A stretch of DNA of 64,000 nt from Desulfobulbus sp. (GTDB lineage Bacteria > Desulfobacterota > Desulfobulbia > Desulfobulbales > Desulfobulbaceae), in contig JAITGO010000023.1 of assembly GCA_031280615.1 (NCBI GenBank), positions 146,616 through 210,615 on the forward strand. The letters are read 5' to 3'. Positions 34,836 through 45,446 of the stretch are shown piece by piece; within the stretch, counting starts at the first letter, position 1; the number at the start of each line of letters is the position of its first letter. The notes beneath the pieces are model-generated. The model had not been told where the DNA came from. It did not search any database and saw only the letters and a list, made by a program, of their open reading frames with translations. The translations under genes were made by a program, and so were the position numbers.

Positions 34836-35771
34836 GTGAGTTGGCGCAGTGGTTCTGCAAGCGCTGTTGCCGGCGGTGGCGATTGGTTCAGCCGGCGCCG
34901 GGATTATTTTGTCCGCGAGGCGATCTGTGGCGTTCTGCACCTTGCCACATGGTTCCAGGAAATTTACTTTCAGTATCATAGCACGCTGGTGCAACAGGCT
35001 GCGGCGGACAAGGCCGCGCCTGAGAACGGGACCCGACGCGACGCCAGAACAACCTTGGCCGAATTGTTTCGCCACTGTGACGCCATGGTGGGGACGGAAC
35101 TTAGCAACGGCCCCCTGTGGCAATTGAAAGATCTGTGTCATCGGATTTGGCCGCACGCCGTGCCGGGACAACCCATTCATGGCGTTTTGTTCGACTGGCT
35201 GATTGGTTCGTTGTTCCACGAATGCATGAAGCTCAAGGAAAATCTCTACCTGCTGCATGCCTATGGCGCGCGCACCGCGACCGTCGACACCCTGGTGGAA
35301 CAGATCGGAATGGCGCGGCAGGAGGAAAGCGCCGCTCCCCCTCTCGACGATATACGCATGCTGCTTGTCCAGATCGCCGACGATGCCGCCCGGCAATTGG
35401 ATAGGGTGGGTATCCTCTTTGGCGAGGCAAGCTATCTGCTGCGTCTGCTGTTGCCCGATTTGGTGAGTAACGGCTTGGTTGTCCGGCTGTTGGCAGAAGA
35501 AGAGCAGGCCGTCACCGCCTTGTGGGGTGAATCCCTTGAGGAACTGTTTGCCTCCCTCTGTGCAGGCGGCGCGGCCATCGGCTTTTGCCTGGCCGGCGAA
35601 AGCTTTTTCCAGGGGCAATGGTTTCAGCAGGCGTTACAGTTGTACGAACGGGCCCTGGCGTGCGATTGCAATTGCCAGGCGGCCCTTATCCGTGTGGCGC
35701 AGCTCAAGGCCGTACCCGGACTAGATCGAGAAATTGGCAAAAGAAAACAGGTCCATCATCCCCAACAGTAG
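34836..35771 (+). CDS. Unknown helical protein paired with glycogen synthase
   Basis: 311 residues, not recognised. No signal peptide or membrane helix. The sequence is almost wholly helical, Leu/Ala/Glu-rich, with aromatic N-terminal text (YFVREAICGVLHLATWFQEI) and a single TPR-like unit near the end (FFQGQWFQQALQLYERALAC). GTG 34836 is the only good start, 5 bases after the glgA stop, so it should be made with the synthase. GAPDH follows. A role in storage-sugar metabolism is inferred from context only. Confidence 0.6.
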   Translation: MSWRSGSASAVAGGGDWFSRRRDYFVREAICGVLHLATWFQEIYFQYHSTLVQQAAADKAAPENGTRRDARTTLAELFRHCDAMVGTELSNGPLWQLKDLCHRIWPHAVPGQPIHGVLFDWLIGSLFHECMKLKENLYLLHAYGARTATVDTLVEQIGMARQEESAAPPLDDIRMLLVQIADDAARQLDRVGILFGEASYLLRLLLPDLVSNGLVVRLLAEEEQAVTALWGESLEELFASLCAGGAAIGFCLAGESFFQGQWFQQALQLYERALACDCNCQAALIRVAQLKAVPGLDREIGKRKQVHHPQQ

Positions 35772-35790
35772 AAGGAAGGAGTGGAAGACT

Positions 35791-36795
<1,005 letters not shown>

Positions 36796-36819
36796 CGGGC
36801 TTGAAAACAGCGGGAATAT

Positions 36820-36859
36820 AAAAAGCCTCTCGGAGATATGCTCTCCGAGAGGCTTTTTT
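36820..36859 (+). terminator. Bidirectional terminator between gap and a small zinc-protein gene
   Basis: AGCCTCTCGGAGA (36824-36836) pairs perfectly with 36842-36854 around TATGC, with As before and Ts after. It can end transcription from both sides. Confidence 0.92.
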
Positions 36860-36932
36860 GTTGTTTGACGAGAGGGCCTGGCCGGAATGGCAAACAACCG
36901 GGTTTGCGCATCCTCAGCCAGGAATATGTCTG

Positions 36933-37103
36933 TCAGCTGTTCACGTAACCCTTTCCCTTGCAGGTCGGGCAGGTCTGGTCAGGAGTGCAGACTTGACCAT
37001 CCTCGGTTTTTCCTCTCCATTCACCGCTGGTTTCGCAAATGCCGTCAATGACTTTTTTGCCCATACAGGTCGGACAAGGAGTTTTTTTCTTTTCGTCAGC
37101 CAT
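36933..37103 (-). CDS. Small zinc-ribbon-like protein with DnaJ-type CxxC motifs
   Basis: 56 residues, not assigned to a named family. Two metal-binding pairs are seen, CPTCMGKK near residue 10 and CPTCKGKGYV near the end, the latter identical to a DnaJ CxxCxGxG repeat, with two further Cys between. ATG 37103 has GGAGGT at 4-base spacing, which decides the start. It stands alone and is shut off by the bidirectional terminator after gap. Likely a free-standing zinc-binding peptide. Confidence 0.75.
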   Translation of the reverse strand: MADEKKKTPCPTCMGKKVIDGICETSGEWRGKTEDGQVCTPDQTCPTCKGKGYVNS

Positions 37104-37319
37104 GATGACCTCCATTTTATAAATTAGGAATAGGAATGAATGTATAAAAACCATACAACACGATCGACAGAAATCAATAGCCATTCTCAAGAAAGGTTTA
37201 TGGCATCGTGGATGATCAGTGGAGGTGGCCAAAGATGGGGTTGGCAAGGCAAACAGCGCCGGCAGGTAGGGGGAAATGAAAATTTTCGCATGCGAAAAAC
37301 AGGGTGTCGAAGGTTTGAT

Positions 37320-39065
37320 TCAAGAATCGTCCGCCTGCTTTGTCCAGGAAAACGGATCGCTTTGCTCCAAGGCGTGGCACAGTCGCTTGAGGGTGTCGAG
37401 GGTTTCTCCTTTGCGAATGCGGAAATGAACGATGACTTCATCTCGGCGAGCGGACGAGGAGGGCAGGATGTTGAAATCTTTCTTGTTGGCCTGTTTGCCG
37501 AAAAAGCGGGTTCTGACGCTGTCGACCTGGGTCTTGAATACACCCGGGTGCCCGTTTTCCGGAGCGGATGCTTCCTGGCGTAACAACTTGAGGAGCGAGG
37601 CTGCGGGCTGGGGCGAGGTGAGCGCCTTGGCCAATGCGGCTTGGACTTTGTTTAAGGCAATCGCCTCGTCTAGCTGCGGGGCCAATTGCTCAAGTTGGGC
37701 AAGGAGTTGCCCAAGCTGGGGTCTGGTCGGGGCCAGCGGCTTGATGACATGCAGATAGAGGGCATCTCGGTCAGCGCTGCTTTTGATCGGGGCGAGCACT
37801 TCGGCGGCAATGGAGAATTGCAGTTTTTCGTTGATGACGTCGGAGATCATTTCCGGAGATTCGCCGCGCAGCCTGATTTGATTGACCTTTCTGTACTTGT
37901 GGATAGTGGAATGGGAAACGTTCTGGCCCGGCTTGCCGATGCCGAGGGTGCCCCCGAATCGTTCCGCGAGTTCCGCATTGCTCAGGCCGAGGGAGATGCT
38001 GGCCGATTCGAGGAAATTGCCGATTTCGATCGGGTTCAAGTTCCTCCGTTTGGTGTTTTCCGCCAGCGAGATGTTAAAAAAATCCTCGGGCGAAAAGTCG
38101 GCTTCCTGATAGACCTTGGCCTCCACCGAGCTGCGATTGATGCGCTTCAGGGCCTGGAATCGCCGAAAACCGCAGAGAATTTTGTAGCGGCCATCATCTT
38201 TCTTCAACAACACCAGGGGATGGAGCAAGCCGTTGCGATCGATCGACCCGGCCAATTCCTCGATATAGGATTCCCGCAGCAAATCGGTATAGCGTTGGTC
38301 GCCGGGCAGGCGGAAGATATACTGGAGATCGTCGGAGGTGGTGACGTCGATATTGTTGATGTCGATGTTCCGCACCAGCGACATGGCCATGCTGAACTGG
38401 GCAAAGGCCGGAGCCAGCATGCGGCCGATGGATTCGGCGGTTTCTTGTTGACTGACCAGATCGGGACGAATGGAAATGAGGATGGAGCGGACCTCGGGGG
38501 CATACCAGTCCGCGCAATATATTTTTTGCTTGAAGAGTTGATTGAGGTGTTGCGGTTCTCTGCCGCAGTAGGGTGAATTCACCGGGGCGAGTTCCGTGCG
38601 CAGGTGCTGGTCTTCGATAGCGATCCGAATCTTGGCCAGCAGGGAAGCCGGAATGGTCGGGCGATGGGGAGTCGCAGCGGAAGCGCGCTCGCCCTGGCCA
38701 TAGCCGAACACCGCCATCGCCTCCCCCTGGTCAGTGCCGGCTAGGCATTGGAAGAGAAGCAGCAGTGGCGGCAGGCCATTGTTTTCGATTTCGTCCTTGA
38801 ATTTCTTGATCGGCATCAAGAAAGCATCTTTGACCTTGGGACGGGTCAAGATAGCGCCGACATCGGTCAGATCCATGATTTCCCGCTTGTACTTGGCATT
38901 CACCACGGCATAGGAGGAGAGTTCCTTTGCCAGGGTCAGCGCCATGTTTGCCAGAAAATGACCCGGTTTATCAGCGGCCGCGGCATTGTACCCGTCGGCG
39001 ACGATAACCAGGAGGTTGTTGCTGCCCAGCAAACGATGGATAGTCGAGGTTGCAGAATGTTTCAT
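37320..39065 (-). CDS. ParB-like protein with an additional N-terminal domain
   Basis: 581 residues. The middle (about 230-420) is a ParB/Spo0J N-terminal nucleotide-binding domain with box II-like CGFRRFQALKRI (298-309) and the SLAENTKRRNLNPIE motif (333-347), then a helix-turn-helix region (FLESASISLGLSNAELAERFG). Residues 1-225 are extra: LLVIVADGYNAAAADKPGHF, YKREIMDL and SPYCGREPQHLNQLF recall N-formylglutamate amidohydrolase-like enzymes, though the usual catalytic His-Gly reads Asp-Gly, so activity is doubtful. No ParA or origin is adjacent, so plasmid-type partitioning is unlikely; a regulator is possible. Confidence 0.7.
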   Translation of the reverse strand: MKHSATSTIHRLLGSNNLLVIVADGYNAAAADKPGHFLANMALTLAKELSSYAVVNAKYKREIMDLTDVGAILTRPKVKDAFLMPIKKFKDEIENNGLPPLLLLFQCLAGTDQGEAMAVFGYGQGERASAATPHRPTIPASLLAKIRIAIEDQHLRTELAPVNSPYCGREPQHLNQLFKQKIYCADWYAPEVRSILISIRPDLVSQQETAESIGRMLAPAFAQFSMAMSLVRNIDINNIDVTTSDDLQYIFRLPGDQRYTDLLRESYIEELAGSIDRNGLLHPLVLLKKDDGRYKILCGFRRFQALKRINRSSVEAKVYQEADFSPEDFFNISLAENTKRRNLNPIEIGNFLESASISLGLSNAELAERFGGTLGIGKPGQNVSHSTIHKYRKVNQIRLRGESPEMISDVINEKLQFSIAAEVLAPIKSSADRDALYLHVIKPLAPTRPQLGQLLAQLEQLAPQLDEAIALNKVQAALAKALTSPQPAASLLKLLRQEASAPENGHPGVFKTQVDSVRTRFFGKQANKKDFNILPSSSARRDEVIVHFRIRKGETLDTLKRLCHALEQSDPFSWTKQADDS

Positions 39066-39290
39066 GGTCGCTGTGCATGGAATTCATGTAAAAAACAGAC
39101 CATTGACCAATGCTGTCTCCGCTTGATCATGCCAGCGGCAAGAGACGGTCAGCCTGCTTCAAGTTGAACAAATCGCGCATATTTTCAATGGAACGAGTTG
39201 GTAGCGCGGCCACGGTGACGGCTGACATCCCTATCGCTTTTTTCGGAGGAAAATGACTGGTCCAGTGGGCCGGAGCAAAGCAACAGCCAC

Positions 39291-41450
39291 TTATCTCACC
39301 ATGCCGCGATACAGCCATTTTTCGATGATTTCAAAAATAATCTCCCGCTTGACCGGCTTGACGATGTAGTCGCTCATGCCTGCCTCAAGACAAATTTCCC
39401 GGTCTCCCTTCATGGCGTTGGCGGTCATGGCGACGATGGGGATCGCTGCGTATCCGCGGGCACGAAGTTCCTTGGTCGCCTCCAGCCCATCCATCTCGGG
39501 CATTTGGACATCCATGAGCACGAGGTCGAATTCTTCGGGATTCTCGGCAAAGGTATCGACCGCCTGACGGCCGTTATTGACGACCGTGACCTTGTAGCCG
39601 GCCTTGGTGAGGATCAGCACCGCCAGCTTTTGATTGACCGGATTGTCTTCGGCAAGGAGAATCCGGACCGATTGTTTCATGGCCTCGCGGACGCTGTATT
39701 GGGTAATGAGGGGCGACGATTCCACCGGGCCTGCTTCGGCAGGCACACCGGCTCCCAGCAGTTTTTCGATGGTCTTGAAGAGAATCTCCCGGCGGGTCGG
39801 CTTGATCAGAAAAGCATCGAAACCCGCGCTCTTGCAGCGTTGGGCACTTTTGTCCGTGGTTGAGGTGTAGGCCAACAGGGGCAGAGCGCTTGCGTCGGCG
39901 AGTTCGCTGCGGATACGGCGTGCCAAGGTATAGCCGTCGGGGGCGGGCATCTGGATGTCCAGGATGACAAGATCAAACTGGCGCCGTTCATCCGCAGCCT
40001 GCCGCAGGATCGGCACAACCGTGCCACTGTCGGAAATGGCGGTCACCTCCAGGCGGGCCGACCGGAGCACATGCGCAAGAATGTCGAGGTTGGTTTGATT
40101 GTCGTCAACGATCAACACCCGCTTGCCGGCTAGATTGACCGTGTGGAACGTCTTCTTTTGTTGCTGCGGCGCCTTGCTGAGCGTGGCGATGAAATGGAAG
40201 CTGCTGCCCTGGCCGGGGCGGCTTTCGGCCCAAACCTTGCCGTCCATGAGATCCGCAATTTTTCGGCAAATGGAAAGCCCCAATCCCGTTCCCCCGTATT
40301 CACGGGTAGTGGAGCCGTCGGCTTGGCGAAACGCCTCGAAAATTACTTCCAGTTTGTCTTTCGGAATGCCGATGCCGGTATCGCGGATGGTGGCATGCAA
40401 CGTTATGGACGTTTCGTTTTCGTCCTCCACCATGATGGCAAGTTCCAGCTCGCCCTGTTTGGTGAATTTGGCCGCATTGCCCATGAGGTTGACCAGAACC
40501 TGGCGGTAGCGGCCCGGATCGCCCATGACGTTGGCCGGCAAGGCGTCGTCAATCCGGCACAGCACCTCAATCGGCTGGCCGACCACTTTGGGCCGAATCA
40601 AGTCGCACACATCTTGAGCCGTGATTTCGGGATCGAAACTGATGCATTCCAAATCGAGCTTTCCCGCCTCGACCTTGGAAAAGTCGAGAATGTCGTTGAT
40701 CAGGGAAAGCAGTGCATAGGCGCTGCGCTTGATGGTCTGGGCAAATTCCTCTTGTTCGTCGTCAAGCCCGGTATCAAGAAGCATGTCGGTGAATCCGATG
40801 ATGCCGTTCATTGGAGTGCGGATTTCGTGGCTCATGGAGGCCAGAAATTCGCTCTTGGCAATGTTGGCGGCTTCGGCCGCCTTCTTTGCCGTCCGCAATT
40901 CGGCGGTCTGGGTTTTGATTTCCGCCTGCAACCTATTGGCATAGGTAAGTTGTTGCTCTTGTATCTTTTGGTAGTTCTGCTCGTTTTCCGCCATGATGTC
41001 CTGGAATTTTTTCTCCAGGGCCGCGGCTTTCCGATCGAACTGCTTTTTTTGGATGCGGAGTCGGTTGGCGGTCTCCTCCGTCTCCCGGCGGGCAAGAAAA
41101 AGTCGAATGGCCAGACGGATGATGTTTGCCATCCAAGTGGCGATATCGTCGGCTTGTTCCGCGCAGAGCGGCGTGGTGAGGATGTGCCCTTGCAGGTCAG
41201 GGACAGCGGCCAGGTAATAGCGTCTGCCCTGTACCACAAAGGTGGTTTCCGGAGAGGGGTGCTGGTGTTCTTTGATGAAGCGGGTGGCGAGGCCGGCATC
41301 CAGAGGGAATCCCTCGGATGCGGCATGGGGACCGAAATGGCTGAGGCAGAAGAACAGGAGTTGGTCGGTTTCCTGTTCCAGATGCATCCGCAGGGTGGTT
41401 AATTGCTCGAGCGGATCGACCAGATCGGCGAAAAGAGGGGAGAGCGTCAT
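39291..41450 (-). CDS. Cytoplasmic hybrid histidine kinase with two receiver domains
   Basis: 719 residues. N-terminal 120 residues are an unrecognised sensor, followed by a coiled coil (to about 195), HisKA with His208 in [12 protein letters not shown], HATPase with N-box NLMGNAAKF and GGTGLGLSI, receiver 1 with Asp498 (VILDIQMP) and receiver 2 with Asp647 (VLMDVQMP). No membrane helix is evident. ATG 41450 lies 11 bases after the HDOD stop; the longer open frame before it is the HDOD shadow. The two genes are probably one signalling unit. Confidence 0.93.
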   Translation of the reverse strand: MTLSPLFADLVDPLEQLTTLRMHLEQETDQLLFFCLSHFGPHAASEGFPLDAGLATRFIKEHQHPSPETTFVVQGRRYYLAAVPDLQGHILTTPLCAEQADDIATWMANIIRLAIRLFLARRETEETANRLRIQKKQFDRKAAALEKKFQDIMAENEQNYQKIQEQQLTYANRLQAEIKTQTAELRTAKKAAEAANIAKSEFLASMSHEIRTPMNGIIGFTDMLLDTGLDDEQEEFAQTIKRSAYALLSLINDILDFSKVEAGKLDLECISFDPEITAQDVCDLIRPKVVGQPIEVLCRIDDALPANVMGDPGRYRQVLVNLMGNAAKFTKQGELELAIMVEDENETSITLHATIRDTGIGIPKDKLEVIFEAFRQADGSTTREYGGTGLGLSICRKIADLMDGKVWAESRPGQGSSFHFIATLSKAPQQQKKTFHTVNLAGKRVLIVDDNQTNLDILAHVLRSARLEVTAISDSGTVVPILRQAADERRQFDLVILDIQMPAPDGYTLARRIRSELADASALPLLAYTSTTDKSAQRCKSAGFDAFLIKPTRREILFKTIEKLLGAGVPAEAGPVESSPLITQYSVREAMKQSVRILLAEDNPVNQKLAVLILTKAGYKVTVVNNGRQAVDTFAENPEEFDLVLMDVQMPEMDGLEATKELRARGYAAIPIVAMTANAMKGDREICLEAGMSDYIVKPVKREIIFEIIEKWLYRGMVR

Positions 41451-41461
41451 CGGGAATTGCG

Positions 41462-42310
41462 TCAGCCTCCATACATATTTTTCGTTTTTTCCAGCTCTTC
41501 CGGAAGGTCTTCTGCAAGCACTTTGTACTCTTCCACATTGTCTTGAATGTGGGCGGCCAAGGAGGGCGCAAGAGTCATCGCCAGTCCTTCTTTGACGGCG
41601 GGAAAATGAAGCTGCTGGACGATGTACTCGCTCATCTGCAGGATACCGGTCGGAGAGTGCGGGGCAACGTCGACGAGGTCGTCTGAGTGGTGATCGCGAA
41701 TGGCGTCGGCGATGGCCTCGGGGAGGTGCCACTCCTGAGCGAGGATATAGCCGATTGCGCTGTGGTCGGTTTGGAGCAGCTGGCGCTCCAGCGTCACGAG
41801 GGAGGGACCGCCGGGTTCCAACTGGCCGATGAGTTTGAGAAACGTTTCCGGGTCGGCCTCCATGACGACAATCAGCCCAATGTCGTGCAGGATGCCGCAC
41901 AGATAGGCGTCGTCGCCATTGAGCGCGAAAATGCGTTCGGCAATCATCTTGCAGCATATGCCTGAGGCTGCACTGTGCAGCCATAGGGCTTGCGGGGAAA
42001 ATTCGGTGGTGCCGGAATGGCTGCGGAGCATGTGCTGGAGGGCATCGGTGACCGCGATGTTGTGGAGATTTTTCATGCCCAGCAGGGCCACTGCGCGCGA
42101 GATGGAATCGACTTTCCGGGTCAGGCCGAAGTAGGAGCTGTTGACCAGGGTCAACAGGCGCGCGACCAGGGCGGGATCCAGCCGAATGACCTCTTCGAAA
42201 TCCTGCAAGGTCGAGTTTTCATCGTTGATCAGTTGAGCCAGTTTGGTGACAATATGCGGCAGTGTTTTGATTTCTTTGAATTTTTTTACGAGGGTCTCGG
42301 TTGGTGTCAT
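41462..42310 (-). CDS. HDOD-domain signalling protein
   Basis: 282 residues: an HDOD domain from about 10 to 205 ([47 protein letters not shown]) and an HD-like segment ([13 protein letters not shown]). HDOD proteins are linked to signal transduction, often of stress or chemotaxis. ATG 42310 gives the usual [11 protein letters not shown] start; the upstream open frame is rejected. It is upstream of a hybrid kinase and lies on the same strand with 11 bases between them. Confidence 0.9.
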   Translation of the reverse strand: MTPTETLVKKFKEIKTLPHIVTKLAQLINDENSTLQDFEEVIRLDPALVARLLTLVNSSYFGLTRKVDSISRAVALLGMKNLHNIAVTDALQHMLRSHSGTTEFSPQALWLHSAASGICCKMIAERIFALNGDDAYLCGILHDIGLIVVMEADPETFLKLIGQLEPGGPSLVTLERQLLQTDHSAIGYILAQEWHLPEAIADAIRDHHSDDLVDVAPHSPTGILQMSEYIVQQLHFPAVKEGLAMTLAPSLAAHIQDNVEEYKVLAEDLPEELEKTKNMYGG

Positions 42311-42774
42311 GGCGCTGTACCTCGATTCGGCTGATCGCGGGCAAAGGTTTGCGGAAAACGCCATCGTTCCGCATTCCTGGTCGCGCCCTTTTGGACATTT
42401 CGACGGTCAGGGAGTGCGGCCACCTTGAGTCTATGTGCGGGCGGCTGCCGTCATGATGAGCGAAAGGGGGCGGCCCCAAGGGAAAACGATGCTGCCACAT
42501 TCAACTATTAGGGCATACGGCTTGGGCGTTCAAGAATTTCTTACGGGAACACGCTGTGCTTTTTGGGAATTTTGTCTTTTTTCCGATCCATTCTTTGCAA
42601 GAATCGGGGCGAAATGTTGGTCGTTTTAGGTGGAAAGGCTGGGGTAATTTTAATTAATTCAATGCGTTAATGCGAAAAAAAGGATGGGGCGGCGGCGGCC
42701 GCCGTATCTTCGGGGCATTTCGGGCATGCTGAATCAAGAAACTCTCCGTTATGTGTGTGGGGGGCGAGCGTTTA
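42311..42774. other. 464-bp region without recognisable gene
   Basis: Lies between the HDOD gene (start 42310) and the end of the lytic transglycosylase. The short open frames have no ribosome sites or familiar sequence. Around 42640-42680 it is AT-rich (TTTTAATTAATTCAATGCG), and at 42680-42705 a GC palindrome CGGCGGCCGCCG near a T-run could be a weak terminator for the transglycosylase on the minus strand. Confidence 0.6.
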
Positions 42775-43953
42775 CTAGGTGCGGATCGATCGGCCGGACC
42801 GGCGGTTGGGGCGGACTTTTCCCCGCGAGGCGACTGGAAGCCGCACTTGGTAGCTCTGGGGAATCGCTTGCTCGCCTTTGATGACCGGTGATAAAAGGGC
42901 TGGATTGAGACGGTTGAAATTGTCGGCGGAGACCCGATACAATGTCCGCAGCCGGTTGACGGGCATATCCTGAGCCAGACGCACGGTCATCGTTTCCTCG
43001 GGCCGTTCGAAGGGAAAGCGGGGTGCCTTGCCCATGCGGATCGCCACCCGCGCCGCGGCAAGAAATTCCGAGTAAAAATTCCGGGAAGCGAATTTGAACG
43101 AACCCTGGTCGTAGGAGCGGAATATATTTTCGTAATTGCCAGCCTGCCGCACGGCCCGGAGCATACCCGTACGCCCGTGATTGTAGGCGGTGAGAGCAAG
43201 CGGCCAGGTCTGGAGCTGCTCGTAATTGCCTTTCAACAGTTGAGCGGCGGCTTGAGTGGCGATGAAGGGATCGTAGCGTTCATCGATCAGTTCGTTGACC
43301 GTCATGTATTCTTTTCCCGTGGAGCGGGTAAACTGCCAGAGACCGGCGGCCCCGGCCTTGCTGTGTGCCTTGGGATTGAACGAGGACTCGACATGGGGGA
43401 GATAGGCCAGCTCCGGCGGGAGACCCTGGGCGGCAAAAATCCGTTTGAATTGGGCCAGGTATTTGCCGGAGCGGACCACCCCTTCGTAGAAGCGGTCGCT
43501 TTGGCCGAGCTGCAACCGGACGTTTTCCCGCGCTTCGTGATAGATGGCGCGTTGTTTGGGCGGAAACAATCCGGCAATGCGGCGTTCTTCCGCCGTTCGG
43601 GGAGGGGTGCCGCTACCGAGCCGGGTCAGGATGTCGTTGATTCGGTCTTTAGCCGTCTTGATTCGCTCGCCGTTGATCCGGGCCGCGTCCGCGCTTTCCC
43701 AATCGACGAGATCGACAATCGCGTAGACGCGGCCAAGATCGTCTGTGTCGTGCAAAATGCCCTGGCGGGTGGAATAACGGCTGTAGATATTCTCCCAAAA
43801 TTTGACATTCGTCCGGAGACACGGGTAGAGGGGAAATTTTTCGGCAGCCAGGACCGGCACAATGGCGGATGACCATGTCAAGGACAGGTAAAAGGCCACA
43901 AGTGCATAGGCAAAGACAAGCTGCGGGGATCGTAAGAGGTGAAAGGCGACCAT
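42775..43953 (-). CDS. Membrane-bound lytic murein transglycosylase (Slt/MltD-like)
   Basis: Cleaves peptidoglycan glycan strands in the periplasm. 392 residues: N-terminal signal segment (LVFAYALVAFYLSLT...), a helical region, then the SLT domain with catalytic Glu189 in YLPHVESSFNP and GAAGLWQF, YDPFIATQAAAQLL and ALTAYNHG. The C-terminus (VNRLRTLYRVSADNFNRLN) is LysM-like. The start at 43953 is inferred from the signal segment; the site is weak. Confidence 0.88.
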   Translation of the reverse strand: MVAFHLLRSPQLVFAYALVAFYLSLTWSSAIVPVLAAEKFPLYPCLRTNVKFWENIYSRYSTRQGILHDTDDLGRVYAIVDLVDWESADAARINGERIKTAKDRINDILTRLGSGTPPRTAEERRIAGLFPPKQRAIYHEARENVRLQLGQSDRFYEGVVRSGKYLAQFKRIFAAQGLPPELAYLPHVESSFNPKAHSKAGAAGLWQFTRSTGKEYMTVNELIDERYDPFIATQAAAQLLKGNYEQLQTWPLALTAYNHGRTGMLRAVRQAGNYENIFRSYDQGSFKFASRNFYSEFLAAARVAIRMGKAPRFPFERPEETMTVRLAQDMPVNRLRTLYRVSADNFNRLNPALLSPVIKGEQAIPQSYQVRLPVASRGKVRPNRRSGRSIRT

Positions 43954-44117
43954 GGTGTTCCGGGTATGGGGGGACAAGGGCAGTGGCAGAGTGGCAAGTG
44001 CTTTGTTAATATATGCCGTTAATAGAGTCAGTATAGCATGATGCATTCCGTCCGGCGACAGAAGTTGCAGTTACAAGACGGACTGTCCGCCAAATTGTCA
44101 ACTGAGGTTTTTGTCGC

Positions 44118-44603
44118 ATGTACACACCAATCATCGGAAGCTTAGGCTACATCGTTTCCCCCGACCGCACGCAGACCTTGTTGGTGCACCGCAACGCCAG
44201 GGCATCGGATCAACATCTCGGGAAATATAACGGACTAGGAGGCAAGATGCGGGCCGATGAAGACGTGCTGACCTGTCTCCGGCGGGAAATCCGGGAAGAG
44301 GCGGGGCTTGAATGCACGGAAGTGCAGTTGCGGGGCACGGTCAACTGGACAGGTTTCGGGCCGGAGGGGGAAGATTGGCTCGGTTTTATTTTTCTGATCA
44401 CCGCATTTACCGGCGTGCCCAAAACAACCAATGAGGAGGGCGATCTTGCCTGGCATGCCATCGCCACTCTCGATACCTTACCCATGTGGGAAGGCGATCG
44501 CTACTTCTTGCCCCTGGTGTTCGATGAGGATTTACGGCCTTTTCACGGCTATATGCCGTATGCCAACAGCCGGCCCCTTGACTGGAAATACGTCCGCATC
44601 TGA
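44118..44603 (+). CDS. NUDIX hydrolase, MutT-like
   Basis: 161 residues. The NUDIX box is intact: GGKMRADEDVLTCLRREIRE-EAGL, matching GX5EX7REUXEEXGU. Likely pyrophosphohydrolase on oxidised nucleotides such as 8-oxo-dGTP. The N-terminus has the beta-strand ILVYIV-type text ended by LVHRNARASDQH. Followed by the zapBA promoter, with no close partner. Confidence 0.88.
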   Translation: MYTPIIGSLGYIVSPDRTQTLLVHRNARASDQHLGKYNGLGGKMRADEDVLTCLRREIREEAGLECTEVQLRGTVNWTGFGPEGEDWLGFIFLITAFTGVPKTTNEEGDLAWHAIATLDTLPMWEGDRYFLPLVFDEDLRPFHGYMPYANSRPLDWKYVRI

Positions 44604-44660
44604 ACCGTGAACGGTTCGACGGAAAAACGAACCGGTCCGGTTTTGCTCTCTGCAAAGTTC

Positions 44661-44689
44661 TTGCGTTCGGCTGGCTCGATTTGTATAGT
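44661..44689 (+). promoter_or_regulatory. Promoter of the zapB-zapA unit
   Basis: TTGCGT (44661-44666) and TATAGT (44684-44689) with 17-base spacing, initiating near 44696, about 77 bases before the ZapB-like gene. The -10 hexamer is identical to that of the 6S RNA promoter. Confidence 0.6.
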
Positions 44690-44772
44690 TAGCGCTGTTT
44701 AAGTTATGTTATGATTTCGGAAGGTTATGTTGGCGGCCTTTCGGCAACTGAAAAATATGAAAGGATACAGTC

Positions 44773-45090
44773 ATGGAAAACAATGCGGAATTGGTGCGCC
44801 TTGAGGAGTTTGTCGATAAACTTTTGAATAAATACAATCAGCTGAAAGCGGATTTTCACGCCTTGCAGGCAACATTGAGCGAGCGGGACGCCGAATGCGC
44901 GGAATTGAAAAATAATATCTACAACCTGACCACCGAGCGGACCGAGGTCGGTAACCGGGTCTCCGGATTGCTCGACCGCATCGAACAATGGGAATCGGAT
45001 CAGGAAACGTTTTCGGCGGAAAAGAGCGGCGGCTATGAGAGCATTCAAGGATCGCTGTTCAGCGATTCCGCAGACGGCAAGAACATCTGA
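44773..45090 (+). CDS. zapB: ZapB-like coiled-coil cell-division protein
   Basis: 105 residues, almost wholly coiled coil (LVRLEEFVDKLLNKYNQL, then LSERDAECAELKNNIYNLTTE), consistent with the ZapB-type partner that bundles FtsZ through ZapA. Coiled coils match easily, so identity rests mainly on the position 17 bases upstream of zapA. It has its own promoter. Confidence 0.65.
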   Translation: MENNAELVRLEEFVDKLLNKYNQLKADFHALQATLSERDAECAELKNNIYNLTTERTEVGNRVSGLLDRIEQWESDQETFSAEKSGGYESIQGSLFSDSADGKNI

Positions 45091-45107
45091 CCTGATCCCA
45101 GCCTCCG

Positions 45108-45395
45108 ATGCAGGATCGGTTAGTCCGCTTTGAGCTGTTCGGACAGGAATTCACTTTCTACAGCAATGCGTCTGAGGAAGAGGTGGATTCCGTCATCGCG
45201 CTGTTGCGCGAGGAGCTGGAAAGCGGCGATACATTTACTCGCAGCTCGGTGCCCTCCAGCAAGATGCTGGTCTTGGGCTGCTTGCGCATGGCGGCGAAAT
45301 ATGTCCAGCTGCATCGCGAGTTCGATGCATATCGTCAAGCACAGGAGGCGAGCCTGACCCGTCTGATTGACAAAGTCGTTTCGGGATTGAACTGA
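45108..45395 (+). CDS. zapA: Cell division protein ZapA
   Basis: Binds and bundles FtsZ at mid-cell. 95 residues with the short N-terminal domain (VRFELFGQEFTFYSNASEE) and C-terminal helix (LVLGCLRMAAKYVQLHREFD) as in ZapA. Downstream of the ZapB-like gene and immediately before the 6S RNA region, the same neighbours as in many proteobacteria. Confidence 0.85.
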   Translation: MQDRLVRFELFGQEFTFYSNASEEEVDSVIALLREELESGDTFTRSSVPSSKMLVLGCLRMAAKYVQLHREFDAYRQAQEASLTRLIDKVVSGLN

Positions 45396-45411
45396 GTTTT
45401 GTAGATTCTCG

Positions 45412-45440
45412 TTTAGCTGGAGAGAGAGTTGCGGTATAGT
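45412..45440 (+). promoter_or_regulatory. Promoter of the 6S RNA gene
   Basis: TTTAGC (45412-45417) and TATAGT (45435-45440), 17 bases apart. Initiation would fall near 45447. Confidence 0.5.
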
Positions 45441-45446
45441 AGCGAC

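Noticed and set aside
37320..39065. Plasmid or phage partition locus
   Set aside because: There is a ParB-like core but no ParA, origin, integrase or repeated binding sites; flanking genes are ordinary chromosomal ones.
39127..39318. 63-residue open frame on the minus strand between the ParB-like and kinase genes
   Set aside because: No ribosome site and no familiar sequence; the 225-base gap shows no convincing gene.
41451..41984. Longer N-terminus for the hybrid kinase
   Set aside because: The extra residues are the other-frame reading of the HDOD gene and are Arg/Pro-rich, unlike a real domain.
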